Shown here: piece after piece, positions 40,630 through 48,901 of the stretch
How the letters are laid out: the number at the start of each line of letters is the position of its first letter
How positions within the stretch are numbered: the stretch's first letter is position 1
Source of the DNA: Luteipulveratus halotolerans
GTDB taxonomy: Bacteria > Actinomycetota > Actinomycetes > Actinomycetales > Dermatophilaceae
Reading direction: 5' to 3'
DNA length: 64,000 nucleotides
NCBI RefSeq assembly: GCF_001247745.1
Contig: NZ_LAIR01000002.1
Coordinates: 4,092,001-4,156,000 of the forward strand
The notes under the pieces: generated by a model
The model's database searches: none
The model's input: only the letters and a program-made list of their open reading frames with translations
Told to the model about the DNA's origin: nothing
Translations under genes and position numbers: made by a program

Positions 40630-41922
40630 GTGCGACATGGTGGGGCGCGGTTCTTCGCGCTGGGTGACAGCTGGCGGCGTCCGCTGCCCGAACGCTGGCT
40701 GAGGCAGGACCTCCTCACGGCCGCGGCGTTCCTGCTGCTCGCGGCGATCGGCCTCGAGACGGCACGCAGCATGGCGGTGCTCGTCACGGGCAAGCCGGTC
40801 TGGGTCGAGTACGCCGCACTGGTGTCGACCGCGGTCGTGATCGTCTGGCGCAGGCGCTTCCCGCTGACCGCGATGGCGTTGGTGGCGGCGGCGATGTTCT
40901 GCACGGGTGTGTTCATGCCGGAGCTGATGCTCCAGTTCACCCCGCAGATCCTCTACCTGTTCGGGTTCTACTCGGGTATGGCGTGGGGTGCTCCGCGCGG
41001 TCGAGCGCTGGTCGTCACCGGGCTGATGGTCCTGTTCATGTTCGGCTGGCTGGCCTGGCAGTTCGTGTGGGGCGACTCGTGGGACGAGATGCGTTCTCGC
41101 CCCGACGTGGGCCTGCTCGGCGCGGGAGTGGCGAGCGTCGTCTACACCTTCGTCACCAACGCCGTCTTCTTCGGCGGCGCGATGGCGGCCGGTCAGATGG
41201 CCTGGCGCACCGCGCGGCAGCGCGCCGCGCTGCAGGAGCAGGCCGAGAAGATCGAGGCTCAGTCGCTGGAGCTGCAGCAGCAGGCGACGCTCGACGAACG
41301 CCTGCGCATCGCCCGCGAGCTGCACGACGTGGTCGCGCACCACGTCGCGGTCATCGGCATCCAGGCCGGGGCGGCACGCAAGACGCTCGACCGGCGTCCG
41401 GAGATGGCCGCGGGCGCGTTGCAGCAGGTCGAGGACTCCGCGCGGGAGGCCGTCGGCGAGATGCGCTCGCTGCTCGGCACGCTGCGCGCGGACGACGACG
41501 ACCGCGCACCGCAGCCGACCGTACGAGACATCCCGGCCCTGGTGGACGAGGTGCGGTCGCGCGGGCTGCGGGTCTCGTACGCCGAGGTCGAGGCGAGCCC
41601 GGGGATGCTCGCAGAGGTGCCGTCGGTGGTGGGGCTGTCGCTCTACCGCACGGTGCAGGAGGCGCTGTCCAACATCCGCCGTCACTCCACGGCCGACAGC
41701 GCGCGGGTGGTGCTGCGGGCGCTGGACGAGGCGGACGGCGCGTACGCCGAGGTCGAGGTGCTCGACGACGGCGACCCGCGCGGCGGCACCGGTGGCAGCG
41801 GCCTCGGTCTGGTCGGCATGCGCGAACGCATCATCGCCCAGGGCGGTCTGGGTGACATCGGGCCGCGCGAGACCGGTGGCTACCGTGTCCGGGTGCGACT
41901 TCCGCTGACGGTCCGATCGTGA
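40630..41922 (+). CDS. Two-component sensor histidine kinase (NarL/DesK-type)
   Basis: A 430-residue membrane kinase. About five hydrophobic segments occupy residues 30-200 with little outside loop, so sensing is probably within the membrane. A coiled coil (RQRAALQEQAEKIEAQSLEL) leads to the HisKA_3 phosphoacceptor RIARELHDVVAHH near 235 (His). The ATPase domain has TVQEALSNIRRHS near 342 and GSGLGLVGMRERI near 394. GTG at 40630 is used. It overlaps the response regulator gene (GTGA). The adjacent ABC-2 exporter is the likely target. Confidence 0.9.
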   Translation: MRHGGARFFALGDSWRRPLPERWLRQDLLTAAAFLLLAAIGLETARSMAVLVTGKPVWVEYAALVSTAVVIVWRRRFPLTAMALVAAAMFCTGVFMPELMLQFTPQILYLFGFYSGMAWGAPRGRALVVTGLMVLFMFGWLAWQFVWGDSWDEMRSRPDVGLLGAGVASVVYTFVTNAVFFGGAMAAGQMAWRTARQRAALQEQAEKIEAQSLELQQQATLDERLRIARELHDVVAHHVAVIGIQAGAARKTLDRRPEMAAGALQQVEDSAREAVGEMRSLLGTLRADDDDRAPQPTVRDIPALVDEVRSRGLRVSYAEVEASPGMLAEVPSVVGLSLYRTVQEALSNIRRHSTADSARVVLRALDEADGAYAEVEVLDDGDPRGGTGGSGLGLVGMRERIIAQGGLGDIGPRETGGYRVRVRLPLTVRS

Positions 41923-42593
41923 CGGCACAGGACGCGCTGACGGTGCTGCTGGTCGACGACCAGCGTCTGGTGCGCAGCGGCTTCGCGATGATGCTGGGCG
42001 TCGAGGACGACATCGAGGTCGTGGGCGAGGCGTCCGACGGCGCCGAGGCCGTGACGCTGGCCCGCCGGCTGCAGCCCGACGTCATCCTGATGGACGTGCA
42101 GATGCCCGTCATGGACGGCATCGAGGCGACCGCCACGATCGTGCGCGAGGACATCGGCAAGGTCATCATCCTCACGACGTTCGACCGCGACGACTACCTC
42201 TTCGACGGCCTGCGAGCGGGCGCGAGCGGCTACCTGCTCAAGAACACCGACCCCGACGACCTCGCCGATGCCGTACGAGCGGTCGGCCACGGGCACGCGC
42301 TGCTGGCTCCTGAGGTGACGCGTCGGGTGATCTCCCAGCTCGACACCGTTCCGTCGAGTCCGCAAGCAGCACAACGCGATTCGCGTCTCGACCTGCTGAC
42401 CGCGCGCGAGCGGGAGGTGCTCGGACTCATGGCCCGCGGACTGTCCAACTCCGAGATCGCCGGCGAGCTCTACCTCGGCGAGGCGACGGTCAAGACCCAC
42501 GTGTCGTCCGTGCTGTCCAAGCTGCACCTGCGCGACCGCGTCCAGGCCGTCGTGCTCGCCTACGAGACCGGCCTCATCCTTCCGGGGGAGTGA
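41919..42593 (+). CDS. LuxR/NarL-type response regulator
   Basis: A 224-residue regulator. Receiver: LLVDDQRLVRSG near 8, phospho-acceptor Asp in VILMDVQMPVMDG near 54, and LTTFDRDDYLFDGLRAGASGYLLK near 83-106. The LuxR DNA-binding domain: LTAREREVLGLMARGLSNSEIA near 159-180 and ATVKTHVSSVLSKL near 190. Start GTG overlaps the kinase stop. It is likely to control the ABC-2 exporter genes 85 bases downstream. Confidence 0.93.
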   Translation: MTAQDALTVLLVDDQRLVRSGFAMMLGVEDDIEVVGEASDGAEAVTLARRLQPDVILMDVQMPVMDGIEATATIVREDIGKVIILTTFDRDDYLFDGLRAGASGYLLKNTDPDDLADAVRAVGHGHALLAPEVTRRVISQLDTVPSSPQAAQRDSRLDLLTAREREVLGLMARGLSNSEIAGELYLGEATVKTHVSSVLSKLHLRDRVQAVVLAYETGLILPGE

Positions 42594-42678
42594 GCAGACC
42601 CCACGTCCCGCCTCGTGGCGGATCCGGTCGGCGTACGCCGTTCCTAGCCTGGTCCCATGACCGACCGGGAGGCGTGGA

Positions 42679-43557
42679 GTGCTTGAGATCGACCAGCTGA
42701 CAAGGCGTTTCGGCGACAAGGTCGCCGTCGATGCCGTGTCGTTCGACGTGCCGGACGGGCAGCTGACCGGCTTCGTCGGCGGCAACGGTGCCGGCAAGAC
42801 CACGACGATGCGCATGATCATGGGAGTCCTCGCGGCTCACGGGGGCGAGGTCCGCTGGCAGGGCGACCCGGTCACCGCGGCCGACCGGCGAGGCTTCGGC
42901 TACATGCCGGAGGAGCGCGGTCTCTACCCGAAGCAGCCGATCCATGACCAGCTCGTGTATCTCGCTCGCCTGCAAGGGCGTTCGGCCTCGGACGCGAGCG
43001 CGGCGGCCACGGCGCTGCTCGACCGGTTCGACCTCGGTGAACGCCGCACCGACAAGCTCGAGTCGCTCTCGCTGGGCAACCAGCAGCGTGTCCAGATCGC
43101 GGCTGCCGTCATCGGTGAGCCGGACGTGCTGATCCTGGACGAGCCGTTCTCCGGCCTCGATCCGGCCGCTGTCGACTCGATGGTCGAGGTGCTGCGCGAG
43201 TACACCGTGCGCGGCGTACCCGTGCTCTTCTCCTCGCACCAGCTCGACCTCGTCGAACGGCTCTGCGACGGGCTGGTCGTCCTCAGCCGTGGTCGCGTCG
43301 TCGCGCAGGGCACGTCCGAGGGGCTGCGTCGTACGGGTACGACGCGGCACCGCCTGGTGGTGTCGGGGGACGCCGGATGGGTCAGGGGGCTCTCCGGCGT
43401 CACCGTGGTCGACGTCGACGGCCCGAGCGCGCTGCTCGAGCTGACGTCGGCCACGACCGACGAGGTCCTCGCCGAGGCGCTGCGCCGTGGCGGTGTGCGC
43501 GAGCTCGTCGAGGTCACGCCGTCCATCGCCGACATCTACCGCAAGGTCACCGCATGA
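42679..43557 (+). CDS. ABC-2 exporter ATPase
   Basis: A 292-residue ATPase. Walker A GGNGAGKTT near 32, Q-loop YMPEERGLYPK near 76, signature LSLGNQQRVQIA near 133, Walker B VLILDEPFSGLDP near 150 and H-loop FSSHQLDLVE near 190. The C-terminal about 80 residues form a DUF4162-type regulatory domain (VRELVEVTPSIADIYRKVTA). GTG start with GGAGG 12 bases before. It overlaps the permease gene by four bases. The kinase, regulator, ATPase and permease form one module, often for antibiotic or sodium/solute export. Confidence 0.92.
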   Translation: MLEIDQLTRRFGDKVAVDAVSFDVPDGQLTGFVGGNGAGKTTTMRMIMGVLAAHGGEVRWQGDPVTAADRRGFGYMPEERGLYPKQPIHDQLVYLARLQGRSASDASAAATALLDRFDLGERRTDKLESLSLGNQQRVQIAAAVIGEPDVLILDEPFSGLDPAAVDSMVEVLREYTVRGVPVLFSSHQLDLVERLCDGLVVLSRGRVVAQGTSEGLRRTGTTRHRLVVSGDAGWVRGLSGVTVVDVDGPSALLELTSATTDEVLAEALRRGGVRELVEVTPSIADIYRKVTA

Positions 43558-44765
43558 GCACGCCGACGCAGGAGCGCCAGGTGACGACCCGCGAACCCGC
43601 GAAGGGCGTCTGGCGCATCGTCGCGGGCCGCGAGCTCGCGGTGAAGCTGCGGGATCGCAACTTCCTGATCTCGACCGGCGTCACGCTGCTGGCCATCGTC
43701 GTGTCGATGGTCGTCAGCGGCTGGCTCGGAGGACGTGCCGAGACGGTCGACCTCGCGGTGGCGGGCGACGGCTCGGCGCAGGTCGTCCAGGTCGCGCAGC
43801 AGGGCGCCGACGCCCGGGACGCCAACCTGACGCTGAGGCCCCACCAGGTCGCCGACGTAGCAGCCGTCGAGAAACAGGTCCGTGACGGCGACGCGGACGC
43901 CGGGCTGGTGCGTACGGGCACCGGGTGGCAGCTCATCGGCGACACCGACGAGAACGACGACCTGTCGACGTACGTCGGCACCGCCGCCGCTCAGCTCGCC
44001 GTCCAGCGCAACGCCGCGGCGGCCGGTACGACGATGGAGCAGCTCCAGCAGGGCGGCTCGGTGTCGTACCGCCTCCTGGACGACAGCGGCCGGGACCCGA
44101 GCATGGTCAAGGTCGTGGGCTTCGTGTTCGCGTTCTTGTTCTACCTGTCGTCGATCCTGTTCGGGATGGCGATCGCGCAGAGCGTGGTCGAGGAGAAGCA
44201 GAACCGCATCGTCGAGATCCTGGCCAGCGCGATCCCGTTGCGGCAGCTGCTGATCGGCAAGATCCTCGGCAACACGGCGCTGGCGTTCGCGCAGCTGGCG
44301 CTGTTCGTCGGCGCCGGCCTGATCGGGATGGCCGCAATGGGCCAGGGCTCGGACCTCGCGGCCGTCGCGGGTGCGGCCGGCTGGTTCGTCGTGTTCTTCG
44401 TGCTCGGGTTCCTCGCGCTGGCGGCGCTGTGGGCGGTCGCGGGATCGCTCGCCACGCGCAACGAGGACCTCCAGTCGACGTCGACACCGCTGTCGATGCT
44501 GCTGATGATCGTGATGCTCGCCGGCATCTTCGCGACGGGCACGGTCCAGGTCGTGGCGTCGTACGTGCCGATGCTGTCGATCGTGGCGATGCCGACCCGC
44601 ATGGTCGCGGGGACAGCGTCCTGGTGGGAGCCGATCGTCTCGCTGGTGCTGCTGGCAGCCACCGCAGCCGTGATCGTGGTCCTCGCCGAGACGGTCTACC
44701 GGCGGTCGCTGATGCAGACGCAGGGTCGGATGACGATGCGTCAGGCGCTGCGCTCGAGCGACTGA
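43554..44765 (+). CDS. ABC-2 type permease (NatB-like)
   Basis: A 403-residue membrane protein. TM1 near residues 38-58, then an external domain to about 180 (with DLAVAGDGSAQVVQVAQQG), then five or six helices from 185 to 395. The cytoplasmic motif VVEEKQNRIVEILASAIPLRQLLIGK near 209-234 is the NatB/YhaP signature. Together with the ATPase it should form a homodimeric exporter. Substrate unknown. Confidence 0.9.
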   Translation: MSTPTQERQVTTREPAKGVWRIVAGRELAVKLRDRNFLISTGVTLLAIVVSMVVSGWLGGRAETVDLAVAGDGSAQVVQVAQQGADARDANLTLRPHQVADVAAVEKQVRDGDADAGLVRTGTGWQLIGDTDENDDLSTYVGTAAAQLAVQRNAAAAGTTMEQLQQGGSVSYRLLDDSGRDPSMVKVVGFVFAFLFYLSSILFGMAIAQSVVEEKQNRIVEILASAIPLRQLLIGKILGNTALAFAQLALFVGAGLIGMAAMGQGSDLAAVAGAAGWFVVFFVLGFLALAALWAVAGSLATRNEDLQSTSTPLSMLLMIVMLAGIFATGTVQVVASYVPMLSIVAMPTRMVAGTASWWEPIVSLVLLAATAAVIVVLAETVYRRSLMQTQGRMTMRQALRSSD

Positions 44766-44774
44766 TCAGCACCC

Positions 44775-44822
44775 TGTGAACAGGGGTGGCGTTGCACAAC
44801 TGCAATGTCATCCCTGTTCACA
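44775..44822 (+). terminator. 22-base hairpin that pairs best as + strand RNA
   Basis: Arms 44775-44796 (TGTGAACAGGGGTGG...) and 44801-44822 around CAAC. The three non-complementary positions are all G opposite T, so the + strand RNA forms G-U pairs while the other strand would have C-A mismatches. It lies just after the permease stop. Confidence 0.7.
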
Positions 44823-44879
44823 TGCTCCGTGCGACCTGTACGTTGCCGCGGGGAGAGTTCCGTTTTCGCAGGAGGGCAC

Positions 44880-45818
44880 ATGAGCAGCACCCCGGGCGGT
44901 CAGCCGCCCCACGGTCAGGGCCCCGGAGGCGCACGTCGCCTGCCCGGGCAGGGCGGTCAGCAGCCCGATCGCGCGCCGGCGTCACCGCACGAGGAGCCCA
45001 CGCGGGCTCAGCCCGTGGTGCCGACCGAGCCGCAGCAGCACCAGCAGGGCCAGCCGCAGCAGCCGTCGTACGGCCAGCAGGGCCAGCCGTCCTACGGTCA
45101 GCAGCAGGGCCAGCAGCCGTCGTACGGCCAGCCGCAGCAGCCGTCGTACGGCCAGCAGGGCTATGGCCAGCAGGCTCAGCAGGGCTACGGCCAGCAGGCC
45201 TCGTACGGCCAGGGCGCCCAGCCCGGCTACGGGCAGCAGCAGGGTTACGGCCAGGCGGCGTACGCCGGTGGCGCGGCTCCGGTCGCGACCAAGGCCTCGG
45301 GCATCGGCAAGATCCTCGGCTGGGTCCTGCTCGCCGTGGCGGTGCTGGCGATCATCGGTTCTGTCGTCACGTGGGCGAAGGTGTCGATGAGCGGTGACGG
45401 CCTCAGCGTGGACGTCTCCATCACCGGCCTGGGCAACACCAGTGCGCACAGCGACAACCCGCTGGTGCAAGCGCAGATCGACAAGCAGGGCACCGACTCG
45501 ATCACCGGTGAGGACGAGGCAAAGCAGGGCTGGTTCACCCTCATCGCCGCGATCGTCGTGGCTGTCGTGGCGCTCCTGCGGGGTCTCGGCAAGATCCGAC
45601 TCCCCGCGGCGATCGTCGGCGTGATCGGCGGCCTCATCGTCGCTGGTGTGGGCATCTACAACTACTTCGACATCCAGAGCGACGGCGACGACATCAAGGC
45701 TCAGGTCGGCCCTGGCGGCACCGTCGATGTCTCGACGGGCTGGGGTCTGTGGCTGGTGATCATCGCCGGTATCGCGATGCTCGCCGTCTCGATCGCGAGC
45801 CTGCTCAAGCGCGACTGA
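44880..45818 (+). CDS. GYQ-rich low-complexity membrane protein
   Basis: A 312-residue protein. Residues 1-65 are polar and Pro/Gln-rich, and residues 65-130 contain about ten SYGQ/GYGQ repeats (QPSYGQQ, QGYGQQ), a low-complexity segment of prion-like composition. Four hydrophobic segments follow (near 144, 223, 247 and 292), with an external domain near 163-215 (VSITGLGNTSAHSD). A strong ribosome site AGGAGG precedes ATG 44880. The tail probably lies in the cytoplasm and may self-associate. It is followed by a terminator and is monocistronic. Function unknown. Confidence 0.8.
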   Translation: MSSTPGGQPPHGQGPGGARRLPGQGGQQPDRAPASPHEEPTRAQPVVPTEPQQHQQGQPQQPSYGQQGQPSYGQQQGQQPSYGQPQQPSYGQQGYGQQAQQGYGQQASYGQGAQPGYGQQQGYGQAAYAGGAAPVATKASGIGKILGWVLLAVAVLAIIGSVVTWAKVSMSGDGLSVDVSITGLGNTSAHSDNPLVQAQIDKQGTDSITGEDEAKQGWFTLIAAIVVAVVALLRGLGKIRLPAAIVGVIGGLIVAGVGIYNYFDIQSDGDDIKAQVGPGGTVDVSTGWGLWLVIIAGIAMLAVSIASLLKRD

Positions 45819-45834
45819 CACACACCGCACCACT

Positions 45835-45872
45835 CGAAGGGCTCGCCGGTCACCCGACCGGCGGGCCCTTCG
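45835..45872 (+). terminator. Stem-loop terminator
   Basis: CGAAGGGC-TC-GCCGGT (45835-45850) pairs with ACCGGC-GG-GCCCTTCG (45857-45872), followed by TCGTCG. It lies between two + strand genes. Confidence 0.8.
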
Positions 45873-45899
45873 TCGTACCCCGGCGCTTAGGCTGACGGC

Positions 45900-46688
45900 G
45901 TGTCCCTGCTGATCGCACTCGACATCGACGGCACCACCGTGCACCACGACGGCCACCTGACCGACGCGGTCCGCGACAGCGTGCGCGCCGTCGCCGACGC
46001 AGGTCATCACGTCGTGCTGGCCACAGGCCGCTCCGTGATCGCCACCATCCCGATCGCCGAAAAGCTCGGCCTCTCAACGGGTTTCGCGGTCTGCTCCAAC
46101 GGCGCGATCACGTTGCGTCTGGGCTCCGACCTGCCCGACGGCTACGAGATCATCGAGGCCGTCACGTTCGACCCGAAGCCGGCGCTCACGCTGCTGCGCG
46201 GCTCCTGGCCCGATGCGGTCGTGGCCGTCGAGGACGTCGGCGTCGGGTTCAAGGTCAGCGCGCCCTTCCCCGACGGCGAGCTCATGGGCGACCAGCGGGT
46301 GGTGCCCTGGGACGAGCTCGTGGGCCACCCGGCGACGCGCGTGACGTTCCGGTCGCCGACGGGCAGCGCCGAGGACTTCATGGAGCTCACCGAGCGCATC
46401 GGCCTGCACGGCGTCAACTACGCGGTCGGCTTCACCGCCTGGCTCGACATCAACCCCGAGGGCGTGTCCAAGGGCTCGGCCCTGGAGCAGGTACGCCGCA
46501 GCCTGGGCGTCGAGCCGGCCGACACCGTCGCGGTCGGCGACCAGCGCAACGACATCGAGATGCTGCGCTGGGCCGCGCGCGGCGTCGCGATGGGCCAGGC
46601 ACCTGCTGAGGTGCAGGACATCGCCGACGAGGTCACCGAGACGGTCGACAACGACGGCCTCGCGCTCGTCCTGCGCACGCTCGTCTGA
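45900..46688 (+). CDS. Cof-type HAD-IIB phosphatase
   Basis: A 262-residue haloacid-dehalogenase-like phosphatase. Motif I is LIALDIDGTTVH at residues 3-14 (nucleophile Asp, DxDGT), motif II VLATGRS near 43, motif III Lys in VSKGSALEQV near 192 and motif IV AVGDQRNDIEMLRWA near 211-225 (Asp-Asp). A C2b cap lies between. Substrates are usually sugar phosphates. A Cof-type gene near serS is common in actinobacteria; here about 6 kb of other genes lies between. GTG start. Confidence 0.9.
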   Translation: MSLLIALDIDGTTVHHDGHLTDAVRDSVRAVADAGHHVVLATGRSVIATIPIAEKLGLSTGFAVCSNGAITLRLGSDLPDGYEIIEAVTFDPKPALTLLRGSWPDAVVAVEDVGVGFKVSAPFPDGELMGDQRVVPWDELVGHPATRVTFRSPTGSAEDFMELTERIGLHGVNYAVGFTAWLDINPEGVSKGSALEQVRRSLGVEPADTVAVGDQRNDIEMLRWAARGVAMGQAPAEVQDIADEVTETVDNDGLALVLRTLV

Positions 46689-46696
46689 GCCCTTTC

Positions 46697-46785
46697 TCGC
46701 CGAGAGGCCCAGCAACGCGCGAGAGGCCCACTTGTGTGGCCGCATTTTCTGGGCCGCTCGGGCATTTCTGGGCCTCTCGGTGAGC
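46697..46785. repeat. Nested double palindrome, family E
   Basis: Outer arms CTCGCCGAGAGGCCCAG (46697-46713) and CTGGGCCTCTCGGTGAG (46769-46785), inner arms CGAGAGGCCCA (46721-46731) and TGGGCCGCTCG (about 46750-46760). The core CGAGAGGCCCA occurs twice directly and twice inverted, the same plan as family C with another sequence. Confidence 0.75.
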
Positions 46786-46840
46786 AGGCTCGACTCGCTG
46801 GTGGCGGGCGGCGCACGTCGTACGGAATGCTGTGACGGCC

Positions 46841-47650
46841 ATGGCTGAGCTCGTCATCACCTCCCCGTCCAACCCCCGTCTCAAGGCGCTCGTCGCGCTG
46901 CGCCGTCGTCGTACCCGTGAGCAGGAGGGCCTCACCCTCCTCGAGGGGTACGACGAGCTCGCCCTCGCGCTCGACGCCGGTGTGGTGCCCCGCACCTTGT
47001 TCTCCTGCCCCGAGCTGATGCTCGACCCGGGGCTGCAGGACGACGTCGTACGCCGGGTGGCCGCCCTGGGGGCCGAGACCGTCCGGCTGTCGCGGGCGGC
47101 GTTCGAGAAGGTCGCCTACCGCGAGGGACCGGACGGCTTCCTCGCCGTCGTGCCGTCGATCGACCGCACGCCCCGTGAGCTCGACCTGCCCGCCGAACCG
47201 CTGCTGCTCGTGGCCGAGGGCGTCGAGAAGCCCGGCAACCTCGGCGCCATGCTGCGCACCGCCGACGCGGCCGGAGCCGACGCGGTCATCGCCGCCGACC
47301 CGGTCACCGACTGGGGCAACCCCAACGTCGTCCGCGGCAGCAAGGGCACGGTGTTCTCCATGCCGGTGGCGAGCGCCCCGACCGCCGACACCCTGACGTG
47401 GCTGGCCGAGCGCGGCGTCCCCCTGCTCGCGGCCACGCCCGACACCGAGACGCTGCACACCGACGTCGACCTCACCGGGCCGGTCGCGATCGCCGTCGGC
47501 ACCGAGAAGTACGGCCTCACCGACGCCGTTCTCGACGCCGCCACCCACCGCGTACGCATCCCGATGGCGGGCCTGGTCAACTCGTTGAATGTGGCCACAT
47601 CGGCCGCGATTCTGCTGTACGAGGCGGTTCGCCAGCGCGCTATCAGATGA
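46841..47650 (+). CDS. SpoU/TrmH-type RNA 2'-O-methyltransferase
   Basis: A 269-residue SPOUT enzyme with an N-terminal substrate-binding domain (residues 1-100, NPRLKALVALRRRRTREQEG) and a C-terminal knotted domain. Motif 1 is VEKPGNLGAMLRTADAAGADAV near 128-150, motif 2 VGTEKYGL near 220, motif 3 IPMAGLVNSLNVATSAAILLYE near 242-263. It probably 2'-O-methylates a ribose in rRNA; the site cannot be told. ATG at 46841 is chosen; GTG 46832 adds three residues. Confidence 0.9.
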   Translation: MAELVITSPSNPRLKALVALRRRRTREQEGLTLLEGYDELALALDAGVVPRTLFSCPELMLDPGLQDDVVRRVAALGAETVRLSRAAFEKVAYREGPDGFLAVVPSIDRTPRELDLPAEPLLLVAEGVEKPGNLGAMLRTADAAGADAVIAADPVTDWGNPNVVRGSKGTVFSMPVASAPTADTLTWLAERGVPLLAATPDTETLHTDVDLTGPVAIAVGTEKYGLTDAVLDAATHRVRIPMAGLVNSLNVATSAAILLYEAVRQRAIR

Positions 47651-47715
47651 CAGCCATGTGTCGTGTGTGTTTCGGGCCATACCCGTTTTCAGGTTCTTGC
47701 CAGGTGCGTGGCACG

Positions 47716-48378
47716 ATGACCGGTATGCGCATAGACCACGTCGTGTACGCAGCCGAGCAGGACGGCCTCGTGGCCACGTCCAAGCGCCTGGGGGAGCAGC
47801 TCGGGGTCGATGTGGTGGACGGGGGACTGCACCCGCGTTTCGGCACCCGCAACGTCGTGATCCCGCTGTCGCACCACCGCTTCATCGAGGTCGTGGAGCC
47901 GCTCGACCACCCCGCGTCCGACAAGGCCCCGTTCGGCCAGGCGGTCAAGGCCTGCTCCGAGAACGGCGGCGGCTGGCTCGGCTGGGTCGTCGAGGTCCGT
48001 GACCTCGCCAAGGCCGAGGCGCGTGTGGGTCGTGAGGCCGCCCCGGGCAACCGTCACCGTCCTGACGGTGTCGAGATCACCTGGAAGCAGCTGGGCGTCA
48101 AGGGCCTGATGGCCGACCCGCAGGTGCCGTTCTTCATCCACTGGGACGACGAGGCCCAGCACCCGTCCCACGACGGCAGCGCCGACGCCGACCTCAAGAG
48201 CCTGCAGATCGCCGGCTCGCCCGACCGGGTCCGCGAGTGGCTCGGCCTCACCGGTGAGCCCGGCGTCGACCGTGACGAGTGGGAGCCCGAGGTCGGCTTC
48301 GACTTCGCCGCTCCGCACGGCACGCCCGGTCTGATGTCGGTGACGTTCGAGACCTCCAAGGGCTCGATCACCATCTGA
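47716..48378 (+). CDS. VOC/glyoxalase-like domain protein
   Basis: A 220-residue protein of the glyoxalase_3 type: RIDHVVYAAEQDGLV near residue 4 (metal-ligand His), VDGGLHPRFGTRNVVIPL near 35, HRFIEVVEPL with a Glu ligand near 60, and a second module near 130-170 (PFFIHWDDEAQHPS). It is probably a metal-dependent enzyme or binding protein of unknown substrate. A terminator follows. Confidence 0.8.
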   Translation: MTGMRIDHVVYAAEQDGLVATSKRLGEQLGVDVVDGGLHPRFGTRNVVIPLSHHRFIEVVEPLDHPASDKAPFGQAVKACSENGGGWLGWVVEVRDLAKAEARVGREAAPGNRHRPDGVEITWKQLGVKGLMADPQVPFFIHWDDEAQHPSHDGSADADLKSLQIAGSPDRVREWLGLTGEPGVDRDEWEPEVGFDFAAPHGTPGLMSVTFETSKGSITI

Positions 48379-48390
48379 CCCGACGTCGTA

Positions 48391-48425
48391 CGAAGGGCGC
48401 CTGCCACGACGGCAGGCGCCCTTCG
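48391..48425. terminator. Perfect 15-base stem-loop
   Basis: CGAAGGGCGCCTGCC (48391-48405), loop ACGAC, GGCAGGCGCCCTTCG (48411-48425), 13 bases after the VOC gene. It lies between converging genes and can serve both. Confidence 0.85.
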
Positions 48426-48469
48426 TCGTCCTCGCAGTCACCTCGTACGAGGTCGAGAACCGTTGCGGG

Positions 48470-48760
48470 TCAACGAGACTCGCGGTCGAGGAACGCCTTC
48501 GCGAGCCGCTTGGGTGCGCGGGCGGCCCACGCGTCGGTGATGATCTCGCGCAGCTCGTCGACGCTGACCAGATGCAGGTCGCGCTCGCGGATCAGCACCG
48601 CGCGGTAGCCGTCGACGTGCGGAGTCGTGAAGAACGGAGACCGCTCGTCCTGCACCAAGGCGTCCTTGTCGTCCAGGCCTGGCGTGTGGATGACGATCAC
48701 CTCGGGCAGCGACACGGCGATGTCGTGCAGGTCGTGGGTGCTGGCGCCCCGCTCGCTCAT
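48470..48760 (-). CDS. MmcQ/YjbR family protein
   Basis: A 96-residue protein with the YjbR-like fold of unknown function: the central segment SPFFTTPHVDGYRAVLIRERDL near residues 42-62 and C-terminal ELREIITDAWAARAPKRLAKAF near 70-91, where the last helix is conserved in the family. DNA binding has been proposed for relatives. ATG 48760 follows a long non-coding stretch. It converges on the VOC gene. Confidence 0.7.
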   Translation of the reverse strand: MSERGASTHDLHDIAVSLPEVIVIHTPGLDDKDALVQDERSPFFTTPHVDGYRAVLIRERDLHLVSVDELREIITDAWAARAPKRLAKAFLDRESR

Positions 48761-48901
48761 GGGCCCACACTGGGCGCGGGTACGGACACCGCGCCGCCGC
48801 TCGGAACCAGCCACGGCTGGTGAGCCGTCGGAGCGCTGCCGCCCCGGACAGGGGCACACGTCCCTGTCGCGCAGGGCGACATCTCTCAGGGGAGCGACAC
48901 G

